Below are positions 17,930 to 26,023 of a stretch of 64,000 nt of DNA, in pieces. This DNA comes from Arthrobacter castelli DSM 16402 (GTDB lineage Bacteria > Actinomycetota > Actinomycetes > Actinomycetales > Micrococcaceae). Position 1 is the first letter of the stretch. Every line of letters starts with the position of its first letter. The notes beneath the pieces were generated by a model. That model was not told the origin of the DNA. It saw only the letters and a list, made by a program, of their open reading frames with translations, and did no database searches. Location: the NCBI RefSeq assembly GCF_000430705.1, contig NZ_AUMN01000021.1:18451-82450 (forward strand), in the 5' to 3' direction. The position numbers were made by a program, and so were the translations under genes.

Positions 17930-18568
17930 TTAGGCAACTGGCTCAAGATTCTCTGCCCGTATGCGGTAGGTTTGGTCAGCCAACAGGTCCATATCGGTGT
18001 GGTTATGGCTTGTGAAGATGACTGTTCGGCCTTGGCGCCTGTACTCCAGGAGCAAAGCCCTGACCCGCTCGACACTGTCAACGTCAAGGGCATTGAACGG
18101 CTCGTCGAGCAGTAGTGCTTGGGGTTGTTCCATGATGGCCTGGGCGAGGGCAAGCTTTTGCTTCATGCCGAGCGAGTAGTTCCGCATCTTCTGCCTGGTC
18201 CCGGGCGCCAGCCCTACCCTCTCCATCGATTCGATGATTTCTCGATCGCCGATGACGCCCCGTATCCGGGCCAGCTCGCGCAGATTCTCCAGACCGGTTC
18301 TGTTTGGCAGGTATCCGGGACGATCAATGATAACTCCAAAGTTTTCGGGAAACGTCCGGTTGCCGGACATGAACTGCGGATCGATGTAGATCTGACCGGC
18401 GTCGGGTTTCAAGAATCCGCAGATCAATTTGAATAAGACCGACTTTCCCGAGCCGTTGTGCCCGACAATGCCGTATATCTGTCCTGGTTTAAAAGACATG
18501 GATACGTTCTCGAAGAGGGTGATGCCTTTGAACGCTTTGCTCATGTTCTCGATTTCAATGATTGACAT
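17930..18568 (-). CDS. ABC transporter ATP-binding protein
   Basis: This 212-aa ATPase has Walker A GHNGSGKS, the signature variant YSLGMKQKLALAQA, Walker B ALLLDEPFNALD and the H-loop His in SHNH. Its closest look is to the ATPases of small-peptide export or immunity transporters. ATG 18568 follows the permease stop by one base and has AAAGGGC 6 nt upstream; an upstream in-frame start would lie inside the permease gene. With the two permeases it should form one exporter, probably for the secreted protein encoded at 21005 or for its immunity (inference). Confidence 0.88.
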   Translation of the reverse strand: MSIIEIENMSKAFKGITLFENVSMSFKPGQIYGIVGHNGSGKSVLFKLICGFLKPDAGQIYIDPQFMSGNRTFPENFGVIIDRPGYLPNRTGLENLRELARIRGVIGDREIIESMERVGLAPGTRQKMRNYSLGMKQKLALAQAIMEQPQALLLDEPFNALDVDSVERVRALLLEYRRQGRTVIFTSHNHTDMDLLADQTYRIRAENLEPVA

Positions 18569-18569
18569 G

Positions 18570-20084
18570 TCATGCCCTTTCGGAGAAGAAAAACTTCGGA
18601 TTACGTACAATAAGCAAAGCGGAGATCAGCAGGACCGCCAGGTACAGAATCAGTACCATCGTTATCCGTACCAGTCCTTCCCACCCTAGGTCGACGTAAC
18701 CGAGACTGTTGAGCGCGGCGGGGAAGATCAAAGCGCCGTTGACGATCGGCATGCCAGCTATAAGCAGCCCGCCCAGCGCGAATAATCCCGCCATTGGCCT
18801 GCCGCTCAACCAGGCGACCACGAACACGATAAGGAGGTAACAGCCCACTTGCAGCACGCCATTTACAAAGAACTGGTAGAGCATCTGAGCGTGCTCGCCC
18901 GGAATACGTGCAGGCGGAGCGCTGGTCGGCTGGCCGCGCCCCAGCAACGACACCAAGTAGGCCGCAGATACAAGGCCCACAAGGAGTAAACCGAGGCGGG
19001 AAGCAAACGGCCGCATAAATCGAAGGAACCATTGCTGTCCGGTTCCATGGCGTAGAGCGACGTAGTAGATCCTACCGCTCAGCTCGTTGTCCAGTGCCAA
19101 CAGGAACAGGTAGGTAAATCCAAGGAACACAATGGCCTGATAGAGGTATAAGTTCCATTCAAATCCCTCCTGTGATACCCCGAAAAACGCTGCGTAGAGC
19201 ACGTCAGTCAGGGTGTCAGCACGGGACTGCAGCTGAAAGACCAGCGCGTAGAACAGGCCAACAACGCAGAGTCCGAGATAAATCAAGGCCTGCACCGGCA
19301 CTCTGGATCCGCCCCCGGTAAAACGTTCCCTTCTCCGCACCACGACAAAGCAAACAATGATCAGCACAATCATTGGAACGTAGGTCAGCCATAATGGCTC
19401 ATAGGCTTCAAATGCGCGGTGCAGTAAGAGAAAATTAGCCGGGTCAAGGAACGGAGCGGTGGTAATGGATCGCCGGAACGAAACCACCCCGGTGATGAAA
19501 AAGCCAGCGGCGACGGTATAGACGGTAATCTGTCGCTGCCAGATACAGTACGAGGCAGCCATGACAAGATAGCAGGCCAGAAGGGTCACGCCGACGAGCA
19601 GGATCTGCATCGCAAGCACCAGCATTGGGCCCAGCCCATAGTTGCTAACCACACTCAAGACTTGGTTCGTCATCGAGTCGGATCGGCTGGCCGTACTCCA
19701 TCCCCACGCCGCGTGTAGACCAGTACTGGAGACGAAGGCCGAAGCGAGCCATATGCCCATCAGTACGGAGGTCTGACTAAACATGCGCACGGCTGAGCCA
19801 CGAAGCCAGGCACTGAAAGTCCCATACCTGATGAGAGCTGTCGAAGTAAAATGCATTCGTATCTCAGAAGCCGAACTAAAGAGCCACACCGGCAGTAAGA
19901 AGTAGCAAATGTAGTACGGGTCCAGCATGAATCCAATGATCTGGTCCCAAACGTTTCTGCTTGTCTCCATATCCGGCACGACGATGGCGGACCGGCGGCG
20001 AAGGTAGATGCCATAGAGCAGCGATACGCCGAGAAAACCCAGGTGCCATGGTTTTACTGCCCACTTCATTGGACGGACGCACAT
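18570..20084 (-). CDS. Large ABC transporter permease (multi-pass membrane protein)
   Basis: From ATG 20084 the protein is 504 aa with many hydrophobic segments (at least ten), among them WHLGFLGVSLLYGIYL at the start and LILYLAVLLISALLIV at the end. No soluble domain is evident. The start overlaps the stop of the preceding permease (TAATG), and no ribosome site is visible, so translation is coupled. Upstream in-frame residues in the longer frame lie inside the other permease gene. I do not recognise a named family beyond permease components of peptide-type ABC exporters. Confidence 0.75.
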   Translation of the reverse strand: MCVRPMKWAVKPWHLGFLGVSLLYGIYLRRRSAIVVPDMETSRNVWDQIIGFMLDPYYICYFLLPVWLFSSASEIRMHFTSTALIRYGTFSAWLRGSAVRMFSQTSVLMGIWLASAFVSSTGLHAAWGWSTASRSDSMTNQVLSVVSNYGLGPMLVLAMQILLVGVTLLACYLVMAASYCIWQRQITVYTVAAGFFITGVVSFRRSITTAPFLDPANFLLLHRAFEAYEPLWLTYVPMIVLIIVCFVVVRRRERFTGGGSRVPVQALIYLGLCVVGLFYALVFQLQSRADTLTDVLYAAFFGVSQEGFEWNLYLYQAIVFLGFTYLFLLALDNELSGRIYYVALRHGTGQQWFLRFMRPFASRLGLLLVGLVSAAYLVSLLGRGQPTSAPPARIPGEHAQMLYQFFVNGVLQVGCYLLIVFVVAWLSGRPMAGLFALGGLLIAGMPIVNGALIFPAALNSLGYVDLGWEGLVRITMVLILYLAVLLISALLIVRNPKFFFSERA

Positions 20085-20896
20085 TACAGGAGGACGTCCA
20101 AACGTCTCGTGTTCTGCCACACGTAGATAGCCAGCAGCCCTGTCAGGGCGAGCAAAATACCAAACGGCATAAACGGGACCCAAATCGGAAATTGCACCAC
20201 GTTGAAGGGGAAGACCGACGCTGGAGAATATTGAGGAATACCGGCAACGGCTGTCGCGAAATTCAGAATGTGGTATCCCAGAAACGGCAGGGACAGAGCG
20301 ACGAACCGGTTGGGCACGACAAAAAGCAGCAGCAACCCTATCGTGGCGTAAAGCGCACCGTTGAGTGCCAGCCACAGAGAATAGCCAATTCCGTAGGCCC
20401 ACGGTCCGGCGCTGAGTAACTGTGAGAACGTGTGCAGGGTTGTCGCGTAGTCGCCCATCTCCGATGGTGAAAGCCCGACGACGGTCGACCGGTACGGACC
20501 TATTAGACCGAGCGCGGGGTCAACGAAGAACGCCCACAGGAAGGGTATGAAAGCTACGAAGAAGAAGAAGACCGCTGCCATCGCCGCATTGGCGAGGAGT
20601 TTGTTCGCGATGTAACGCCCGATGTCTGAGCGGGTGCGAGTATAGAAAATATAGCGTTGACTTAGCTCGTTCGAGAACGGCAAGGCGTATATGGACACCG
20701 CGAGCAGCGGGAATACCAGGGCGATGCCTGAGGACATGATCAGGGTAAAAACATCGGCTTCGCCGAAAAGCGCGTAGTCGCTGCTGATCGCTGTGGTATA
20801 GGCCGAAGGAAGTATTAGGACGGCCGCCACGAGCAGGAAAAATTGCCACGACAACGCCGGCCGTATATCCGCTACAGCTGATCTCAGCAATGTCAC
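20084..20896 (-). CDS. ABC-2-like permease (first gene of the exporter operon)
   Basis: The 270-aa protein has about six membrane segments (for example FFLLVAAVLILPSAY, IALVFPLLAVSIYALPF and ALYATIGLLLLFVV). The pattern LSQRYIFYTRTRSDIGRYIANKLLAN between segments 2 and 3 is the coupling-helix region common in ABC-2 permeases. The start is GTG 20896 with AGGAG close upstream; a TTG two codons later has better spacing. It begins the operon permease-permease-ATPase, 108 bp downstream of the secreted protein gene and separated from it by a strong hairpin. Confidence 0.8.
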   Translation of the reverse strand: MTLLRSAVADIRPALSWQFFLLVAAVLILPSAYTTAISSDYALFGEADVFTLIMSSGIALVFPLLAVSIYALPFSNELSQRYIFYTRTRSDIGRYIANKLLANAAMAAVFFFFVAFIPFLWAFFVDPALGLIGPYRSTVVGLSPSEMGDYATTLHTFSQLLSAGPWAYGIGYSLWLALNGALYATIGLLLLFVVPNRFVALSLPFLGYHILNFATAVAGIPQYSPASVFPFNVVQFPIWVPFMPFGILLALTGLLAIYVWQNTRRLDVLL

Positions 20897-20943
20897 AGAC
20901 TCCTCAATTGATTGATTGTGTCAATTGTATTTATATCCACACG

Positions 20944-20979
20944 CTTGGGTGGCCGATCCCTGCGGACCGGCCACCCAAG
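20944..20979 (-). terminator. Strong hairpin between the secreted-protein gene and the exporter operon
   Basis: CTTGGGTGGCCG (20944-20955) and CGGCCACCCAAG (20968-20979) are perfect 12-bp inverted arms around a 12-nt loop, 25 bp after the stop of the secreted protein gene. With no T-run, it may act as a partial terminator that gives more product transcript than exporter transcript. Confidence 0.7.
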
Positions 20980-21004
20980 ATCTGTACTTGCCCTGGAGCT
21001 TCAG

Positions 21005-21397
21005 TTACTCGCTCGCCCACGCTCCGACGACCTGGACATTTACTGGTGTAGTAATGTCGTTGCTGAATTGCAGACGTGTGGAGTTGCCGCCCGGGATGTC
21101 GTTGTACAGGTAGTAAAGCGTGTAGTCGGTGACGTTACGGGTCCAAGCACCGTCGTTTGACCCCTTATGGATCATGCGGACGTCGACAACATAATTACCG
21201 CCCACCCTGGAAGACTCCAGCTCCCCAGTCGCGCCGGGGATGGACTTCTTCTGGAAGCCTGTGTAGCCCGAGCCATTGAATTTTCCAACAGTGGTGTTGT
21301 AGCCCTGCAGCGATCCCCCGGCATTGGCTGCAGCGGCGCCGGTGAAAATTAGCGCCGTAGCTGCGAGACCCGTGATGATGTGGGATTTCCTTCTCAT
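21005..21397 (-). CDS. Small Sec-secreted protein, candidate exported signal or antimicrobial
   Basis: The 130-aa product has a clear signal peptide (MRRKSHIITGLAATALIFTG, predicted cleavage after AAANA). The mature part of about 103 residues is rich in Gly, Ser, Thr and Asn, with no cysteine. Features are TTVGKFNGSGYTGFQKKS near the N-terminus and LQFSNDITTPVNVQVVGAW at the end, suggesting a beta-rich fold. GGAG lies 7 nt before the ATG. It is not lactococcin 972, though the gene order (secreted protein, then permeases and ATPase) is similar to bacteriocin loci. A receptor-type palindrome lies 50 bp upstream. The function is unknown; the context suggests quorum-controlled secretion. Confidence 0.7.
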   Translation of the reverse strand: MRRKSHIITGLAATALIFTGAAAANAGGSLQGYNTTVGKFNGSGYTGFQKKSIPGATGELESSRVGGNYVVDVRMIHKGSNDGAWTRNVTDYTLYYLYNDIPGGNSTRLQFSNDITTPVNVQVVGAWASE

Positions 21398-21446
21398 GAG
21401 ATGCTCCGATCTTGGACAGTTGCGGACATGCCAATCTATAGACTAT

Positions 21447-21466
21447 CAAGCCGACCGGTTGGTTTG
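21447..21466. promoter_or_regulatory. Butyrolactone-receptor-type operator upstream of the secreted protein gene
   Basis: CAAGCCGACCGGTTGGTTTG is a palindrome with 8 of 10 pairs matched around a central ACCGGT. It resembles known butyrolactone-receptor sites (half-site form GGTCGGTTTG) and the local palindrome at 17756-17775. It lies 50 bp upstream of the start codon of the secreted protein. It would place that gene, and perhaps the exporter, under the receptor encoded at 16143 (inference). Confidence 0.65.
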
Positions 21467-21592
21467 TTTAATCTATGTCGAGCCGTCTCACGTGTCAACA
21501 CAATCTGACTGATTATCGATTAGCGAAGGCCACGTGGAACAAGCTGACGGTCACATGGGCGCCAAAGGCGGTATCAGACATGGATCCTGGGC

Positions 21593-21605
21593 GTTCCAAA
21601 TCTAA
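21593..21605 (+). repeat. 13-bp direct repeat, left copy, beside an IS110 scar
   Basis: GTTCCAAATCTAA occurs here and again at 22020-22032. The two copies bracket about 415 bp that contain the IS110 fragment. Confidence 0.7.
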
Positions 21606-21607
21606 TT

Positions 21608-21940
21608 TCACTTGGGATGACGGACGTTTGGCGTGATGTAGTCGTCTCTGGAGTCCGTTTTGGACTCACTGGGATGCAGGTCGTCGATGCGGGTCATCGC
21701 CAGCCCGGGCAGGTATCCCACCACGAAGCCGACGGCTTCGGCGACGACGACCGGCGGGGCGCCAATCGTCGCGGGCTGATCGACCACCAGCAGGGCCGTG
21801 CCGTGGCTGGTGAGCTTGTCGATGATGGCCCGCAGCTTCGCCTCGTCTTGGGGCAGAGCCTTGTGTCCGGCAGTTTCTTGCCGTGGCGGTTCAGGGCGAC
21901 GGCGTAGTGGAAGGTCTGGGCGACTCCCTCCACTCCCTTT
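21608..21940 (-). mobile_element. Fragment of an IS110-family transposase (N-terminal part)
   Basis: Minus-strand frames read HYAVALNRHGKKLPD and, after a frame change near 21870, DEAKLRAIIDKLTSHGTALL followed by AVGFVVGYLPGLAM and DDLHPSESKTDSRD. This is the N-terminal DEDD-type domain of IS110 transposases. It stops soon after the KTDxRD motif. The rest of the transposase is missing, so this is a dead remnant. Confidence 0.8.
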
Positions 21941-22019
21941 GGACATACGGGGGATGGAGCCGGGACGCAGCCGGGACGCTGCGAGTCTCAAAAGCCAATT
22001 TTGTGCGCGGCTCTAAGGA

Positions 22020-22032
22020 GTTCCAAATCTAA
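22020..22032 (+). repeat. 13-bp direct repeat, right copy, beside an IS110 scar
   Basis: This is the second copy of GTTCCAAATCTAA (first at 21593-21605). The pair may mark a duplicated target or the ends of a small deletion derivative. Confidence 0.7.
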
Positions 22033-22717
22033 CCCGACCTGCGTCGGCAAACATTTGACGGTTACCATCTTGGGACGTCTCACTTCCAAGGAACTGGAAC
22101 GCCCTGTATAGAACCCGTTCCATCTGTCATCCGGTCCCGTGCCTGACATGGGGCGTTGCTTTCAAGCCTCGAGCCGACGTTCCGGTTTTGGCGTCACTTT
22201 CCTACAATTGATGCCAAATCTCTGGCAGCCACCGGAAGGTCTGTCCCTGTAGAGACTCCTCGAATTATTCGGTCCGGGCCGTTCTTCAATTCCAATAGCT
22301 CAGCCGAGTCCTCGCCCAGAGGCGGCCCAGCATATGGGGCAGCCTGTGGTGGGACTATAACGACGCCCGTCGTGCGATTCGGAAACTCTAATTGCATCTC
22401 GGTCTCGAACCGTACGCCGATATGACCGTGCTCGTCGCGTGACCTATCCAATCCCACATGCCCGCTCACTCCAACCGCGACCATTTGGCCGGAGAGGCCG
22501 ACTTGGAAACGAGCACCGACACGGTGCACCCTAGGCGTCCACCGCCTCACGGGAGCACTCGTTCAAAGACCTCCGAACGATACCTGAACGACGACAAGCA
22601 CAATAAATCACAATCATGTAACGACAAGAGTTGGCTATCAGAGCATCCCTTGCTACTTGTTCGCAAACATGATGCACTCCACAGCGGGGGTAAAGTAACC
22701 ACAGAGAAAGCAGAAGA
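22033..22717. other. Intergenic region, no convincing gene
   Basis: The longest minus-strand frame (22194-22550, 118 aa) has no start signal or recognisable domain. The region is lower in GC than most of the window, especially after 22560, and supplies the promoter area of the secreted-protein gene at 22718. No clear promoter boxes were identified. Confidence 0.4.
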
Positions 22718-24031
22718 ATGGTCTCGCACCGGAACGAATCCCAAGGCATAGCTCTACACCGTTTATCAAGTTTGCGCTGGCATCGCTATGTCACAGGCCT
22801 TGCCACACTTGCCCTTGTGGCCATAGGGATAACTCCCGCTTCAGCGGGAGCCGACCAAGGAGACAGTACAAAGTTTCTCCCTCGAATCACCGCTTCACAG
22901 AATCTTCCGACCGACCCGATTGCAGTTGGTTCAGTAAGGGACGATCGCGGAAATCTGGTAGATAAGGGACAAACTTTGGTCTTATACGCTTGGCCGAGCG
23001 CGAAAATACTGGCTGGCCTGCAAGACGGCGAATCCGTCAAACTTGTCCCCGTCGCTAAAACACGCACACTGGCGAATGGAACATTCAAGTTGCGGATTGG
23101 CGACACGTCAAAGTTGCACGCTTTGAAGGCAGCATCTGGCCAAATAGATTTTACAATCATTTCTGAGAGTGCGGGCCTGCAGTATTCGTACAGTTTTGCC
23201 CGTCAGCTGGTTGATGATGGCGATCATCCTGCGTTCGCGCCGGCAGGATCGAATACCCGGCTGCAATCGGATTCTGATATGCACACCGCAGTTGATACCA
23301 AGCCACTAGAGCTGTCTCTTGCCCCCTTGGAATCAGGGCAGAGCCAGAAGAAGGACAGCAGCAAGGAGCCGCACAGGATCCCCCGTAAGGGCTACGCGCC
23401 AAAGACCTGCCAGAGTTACAAGATGGAGACGTTCGATCCTAGTTGGGTGACAGTCGGCAGGGCGGTAATAAATACGGACGGAGTGACCGCAAAATTTGAG
23501 TACTCCGAAGGTGCCTCAAGTTCACTCGGAATCGGAGTATCTACTTCAGGACAAAACGGAAGTTTCTCCGCGGGCGGAACGACGTCCGTCTCTTCGACCA
23601 CGACTATCGGATTCCCAAAGCAAGGAAGCCACGATATGAAAGAATTTCGTACACAATTTGTTTACGCGAAATTTTTTGTGCGTTGCTACCATGACAGCAC
23701 AGGAGCAATTTACAGCGAACGATACCATATAAGGCCGGTCAGTTACGCTAGCGGCATCAAGGTAGTCGACTACAGATATTATTCATACCTGTATCCAGGT
23801 CACTGCGTCCAATTCCCCGCCGGAAGTTATTTCATTAAAGATCAGACACAAGCTTCAACATGGACCTACGGCGCCAATCTTGAAACACCGATTGGAATGT
23901 GGCTGAGCGCAAGTACTGGATACTCAACTCAAGCCAAAGTCCGGTATGACTTTTCGAAGAAGAGGAAACTCTGCGGTGAAACCGATTACCCAGGAGGCAC
24001 TCCATCAGGACTTTATGCGGAATCGCTTTGA
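22718..24031 (+). CDS. Large secreted protein of unknown function
   Basis: The protein is 437 aa with a Sec signal peptide (hydrophobic TGLATLALVAIGITPASAG, cleavage near residue 43). The mature part begins with a Gly/Asp/Lys-containing beta-like region and then a charged linker (QSQKKDSSKEPHRIPRKGY). The C-terminal half is rich in Ser, Thr, Tyr and aromatic residues and has four Cys, so it may be a disulfide-bonded beta domain. I do not recognise a family. Base composition is well below the flanking genes, as in the next two genes; the three may have arrived together. The stop overlaps the next start region. Confidence 0.75.
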   Translation: MVSHRNESQGIALHRLSSLRWHRYVTGLATLALVAIGITPASAGADQGDSTKFLPRITASQNLPTDPIAVGSVRDDRGNLVDKGQTLVLYAWPSAKILAGLQDGESVKLVPVAKTRTLANGTFKLRIGDTSKLHALKAASGQIDFTIISESAGLQYSYSFARQLVDDGDHPAFAPAGSNTRLQSDSDMHTAVDTKPLELSLAPLESGQSQKKDSSKEPHRIPRKGYAPKTCQSYKMETFDPSWVTVGRAVINTDGVTAKFEYSEGASSSLGIGVSTSGQNGSFSAGGTTSVSSTTTIGFPKQGSHDMKEFRTQFVYAKFFVRCYHDSTGAIYSERYHIRPVSYASGIKVVDYRYYSYLYPGHCVQFPAGSYFIKDQTQASTWTYGANLETPIGMWLSASTGYSTQAKVRYDFSKKRKLCGETDYPGGTPSGLYAESL

Positions 24032-24572
24032 TCTGGCGGATTTGTCTAAAACAATTGGCTGGTGGCGCACTAGCATCATTGTTCTAATCACATTAAGTCT
24101 TGCGGGCTGCTCTAATCCCATAGCCACTGACGGACCGTTGGCTATGGGAGGGCGACCTGGGCAGGTTTGCATCCCTGACCCAACAGAGGGTTTAGCCGTG
24201 GTAGGAGCGGTCATCAGGAATACAGGAGATACTAATGTCGCCCTCGACCGCACGTCACTTATTGATCCTGTTGGCTTATCTGCTGTCGAAGCTTATGCAA
24301 TTTCAATGGATTACGGTGATACGGCAGTTGGTGCAACGTCAACGAGACCAGAAACGCAGGCGGCGAAACGGTTATGGCGGTCCAAGTCCCATTTGAATTC
24401 GGTAGTTCTAAAGCCTGGGGAGGCGGCTAATATTTTGGTATCGCTAAGGTTAGAGAACGAACATCACAAGGGTCGGGCCGCCGCAATAGAATTGACTTAT
24501 GCATTTCAGGGCACTGCCTACATCGCACAATCATCTACACGCATACTTTTGGCTCCCGAGAGTTGTTTTTAG
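24015..24572 (+). CDS. Lipoprotein of unknown function
   Basis: From ATG 24015 (AGGA 5 nt upstream) the protein is 185 aa. A membrane segment (IIVLITLSLAG) ends at the lipobox LAGCSN, so it should be a surface-anchored lipoprotein. The mature domain has GLAVVGAVIRNTGDTNVALD and SLRLENEHHKGRAAAIELTY, which suggest an immunoglobulin-like beta sandwich. It overlaps the end of the secreted 437-aa gene by 17 nt and precedes a protease gene by 5 nt, so the three are one operon. It could be an inhibitor or tether for its neighbours, but that is a guess. Confidence 0.75.
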   Translation: MRNRFDLADLSKTIGWWRTSIIVLITLSLAGCSNPIATDGPLAMGGRPGQVCIPDPTEGLAVVGAVIRNTGDTNVALDRTSLIDPVGLSAVEAYAISMDYGDTAVGATSTRPETQAAKRLWRSKSHLNSVVLKPGEAANILVSLRLENEHHKGRAAAIELTYAFQGTAYIAQSSTRILLAPESCF

Positions 24573-24577
24573 TCCCA

Positions 24578-25375
24578 ATGAACGATACATCAAGGTCAAA
24601 CGTTGTCCACTGGTTCGCCATAATCATAGCATCGCTGTGCGCTGTGGCTGTTACGGGGTGCACGGTTCAAAGCAAATCAAATATTCCTGCTGCGGGGCGG
24701 GTCGCTTTGGTAAACCACTCGGCGCCTTCTAATGATCTGTATAGTGGACAATTTTGCGGTGCCGTTCTAGTGGCTCCCAGTCTCTTGGCGACTGCCGCCC
24801 ACTGCGTGGAGACCAGAACAGCAAAACTGATCGATGCCGTCATGGGTGCAGATAATCTATGCAAGACAGCCCCTGTTCCTGGGAGACGAGTACGTGTCAC
24901 AGACATTATGGTTCAGCCTGCGCCCAACGACGAGATCGCGTTGCTCAAGACTCAAGGAACATCCGACGTGGAGCCGATGCCCATTTCCCGCCGAACCGAT
25001 AGTGAAACATTGGTCGTGCCGGGATGGGGACGGATGCATGATGGGGGAGTTCCGCCATGTAGGGTCAAACACGTTCAAATTCAAAAGGTTGGTTTGCGAA
25101 AGTGCGGTAACTATTTGCATGTTCTACACATCGATGACGCTACTAAGCGATTGTTTATGTGTGCTGTGCCAGCAAGCAAAACGGGTCTAAATACATGTCA
25201 AGGAGACAGTGGAAGCCCTGTCCTCAAACAGAAAGGGGGGCACTGGACAGTTTCCGGACTCACATTGGGAGGAAAGTCTTGTCTTTCGGGTTCCCCTGGT
25301 CTCTACATCTCATCGAAAGCACTCCGATCAGTGTTGCCCAACGAGGTGCGTCCATCGTACCAACCAAACTCGTAG
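24578..25375 (+). CDS. Trypsin-like serine protease lipoprotein
   Basis: The catalytic triad is visible: His in TAAHC, Asp in NDEIALLK and Ser in QGDSGSP. The N-terminus carries a signal and lipobox (VAVTGCTV), which would anchor the protease on the outer face of the membrane. It is 265 aa, normal for an S1 domain, with several cysteines that could pair as in trypsins. ATG 24578 is preferred; a TTG at 24563 is in frame. It is the last gene of a three-gene, lower-GC operon of exported proteins. The secreted 437-aa protein may be its substrate (inference). Confidence 0.88.
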   Translation: MNDTSRSNVVHWFAIIIASLCAVAVTGCTVQSKSNIPAAGRVALVNHSAPSNDLYSGQFCGAVLVAPSLLATAAHCVETRTAKLIDAVMGADNLCKTAPVPGRRVRVTDIMVQPAPNDEIALLKTQGTSDVEPMPISRRTDSETLVVPGWGRMHDGGVPPCRVKHVQIQKVGLRKCGNYLHVLHIDDATKRLFMCAVPASKTGLNTCQGDSGSPVLKQKGGHWTVSGLTLGGKSCLSGSPGLYISSKALRSVLPNEVRPSYQPNS

Positions 25376-25720
25376 CGCGAAGCGGACAACAGATGAAGAA
25401 ACCTGCCCCTGTTTCAGCATTACTATCATAAACAGTAATGAAGATGGCGTATATCCCTCCGCATTGGGGTTTGCGTTCCATGACCGACCGAGAGCGTGCT
25501 GACCGACCGATTCATTCGCTTCTGCATTCTCGAAGGCCGGAAGCGGCGTCTGTCGAGGGTCGACAAGCTCAACAGATACACCTCGCCCTTCGAGGCGCCG
25601 GGCCGCATTGAAGGCCAGAAATCGACTTTGGCTCTGTGGATCAAGGCTGGTGGAAACAATAGGAACTGAAATCGGACAATGCGGCGAGGATTCGACGGAG
25701 CCATTCTCATTCTCCGGCAT
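25328..25720 (-). pseudogene. Truncated NADPH-dependent FMN reductase-like gene
   Basis: The N-terminal part (PIVSTSLDPQSQSRFLAF, then LEGRGVSVELVDPRQTPLP) follows the flavodoxin-like start of NAD(P)H-dependent FMN reductases. After about 75 residues the sequence loses all similarity and runs into unrelated residues before a stop inside the protease gene on the other strand. The usual product is about 190 aa, so this is a 5' fragment. The remainder of 25376-26023 has no other gene. Confidence 0.6.
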
Positions 25721-26023
25721 CTGAATATCAGCACCAGAACTCATCTGAGACAGACTACGTCCTCCGGCCATGGACCCCGTCCCGGTCAGGATGGGGCTGC
25801 ACGACTGGGCGATTCGGACATAAAGCGCTACGAGAAACGCGCCATTAATCGCTGCGACTCACACCTCAACGGGACCGTACTCCATTGCTATGTGCCACAG
25901 TGGCGGGTACTGACACGAAAATTGGGTGGCCACGATGGGCGATCCCGATCGGTCACACGTAGTGCATCCCATTCGTCAATGAGGCAAAGAGGGGAAGATG
26001 GAACTGACGGAAGGGTGAGCACC

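Noticed and set aside
21005..21397. Lactococcin 972-type bacteriocin
   Set aside because: The gene order is similar, but the mature sequence lacks the family's WxYG and SNYxH-type motifs and is longer.
22194..22550. A 118-codon minus-strand frame
   Set aside because: There is no ribosome site, no domain, and an antisense frame of similar length overlaps it; kept only as a gap note.
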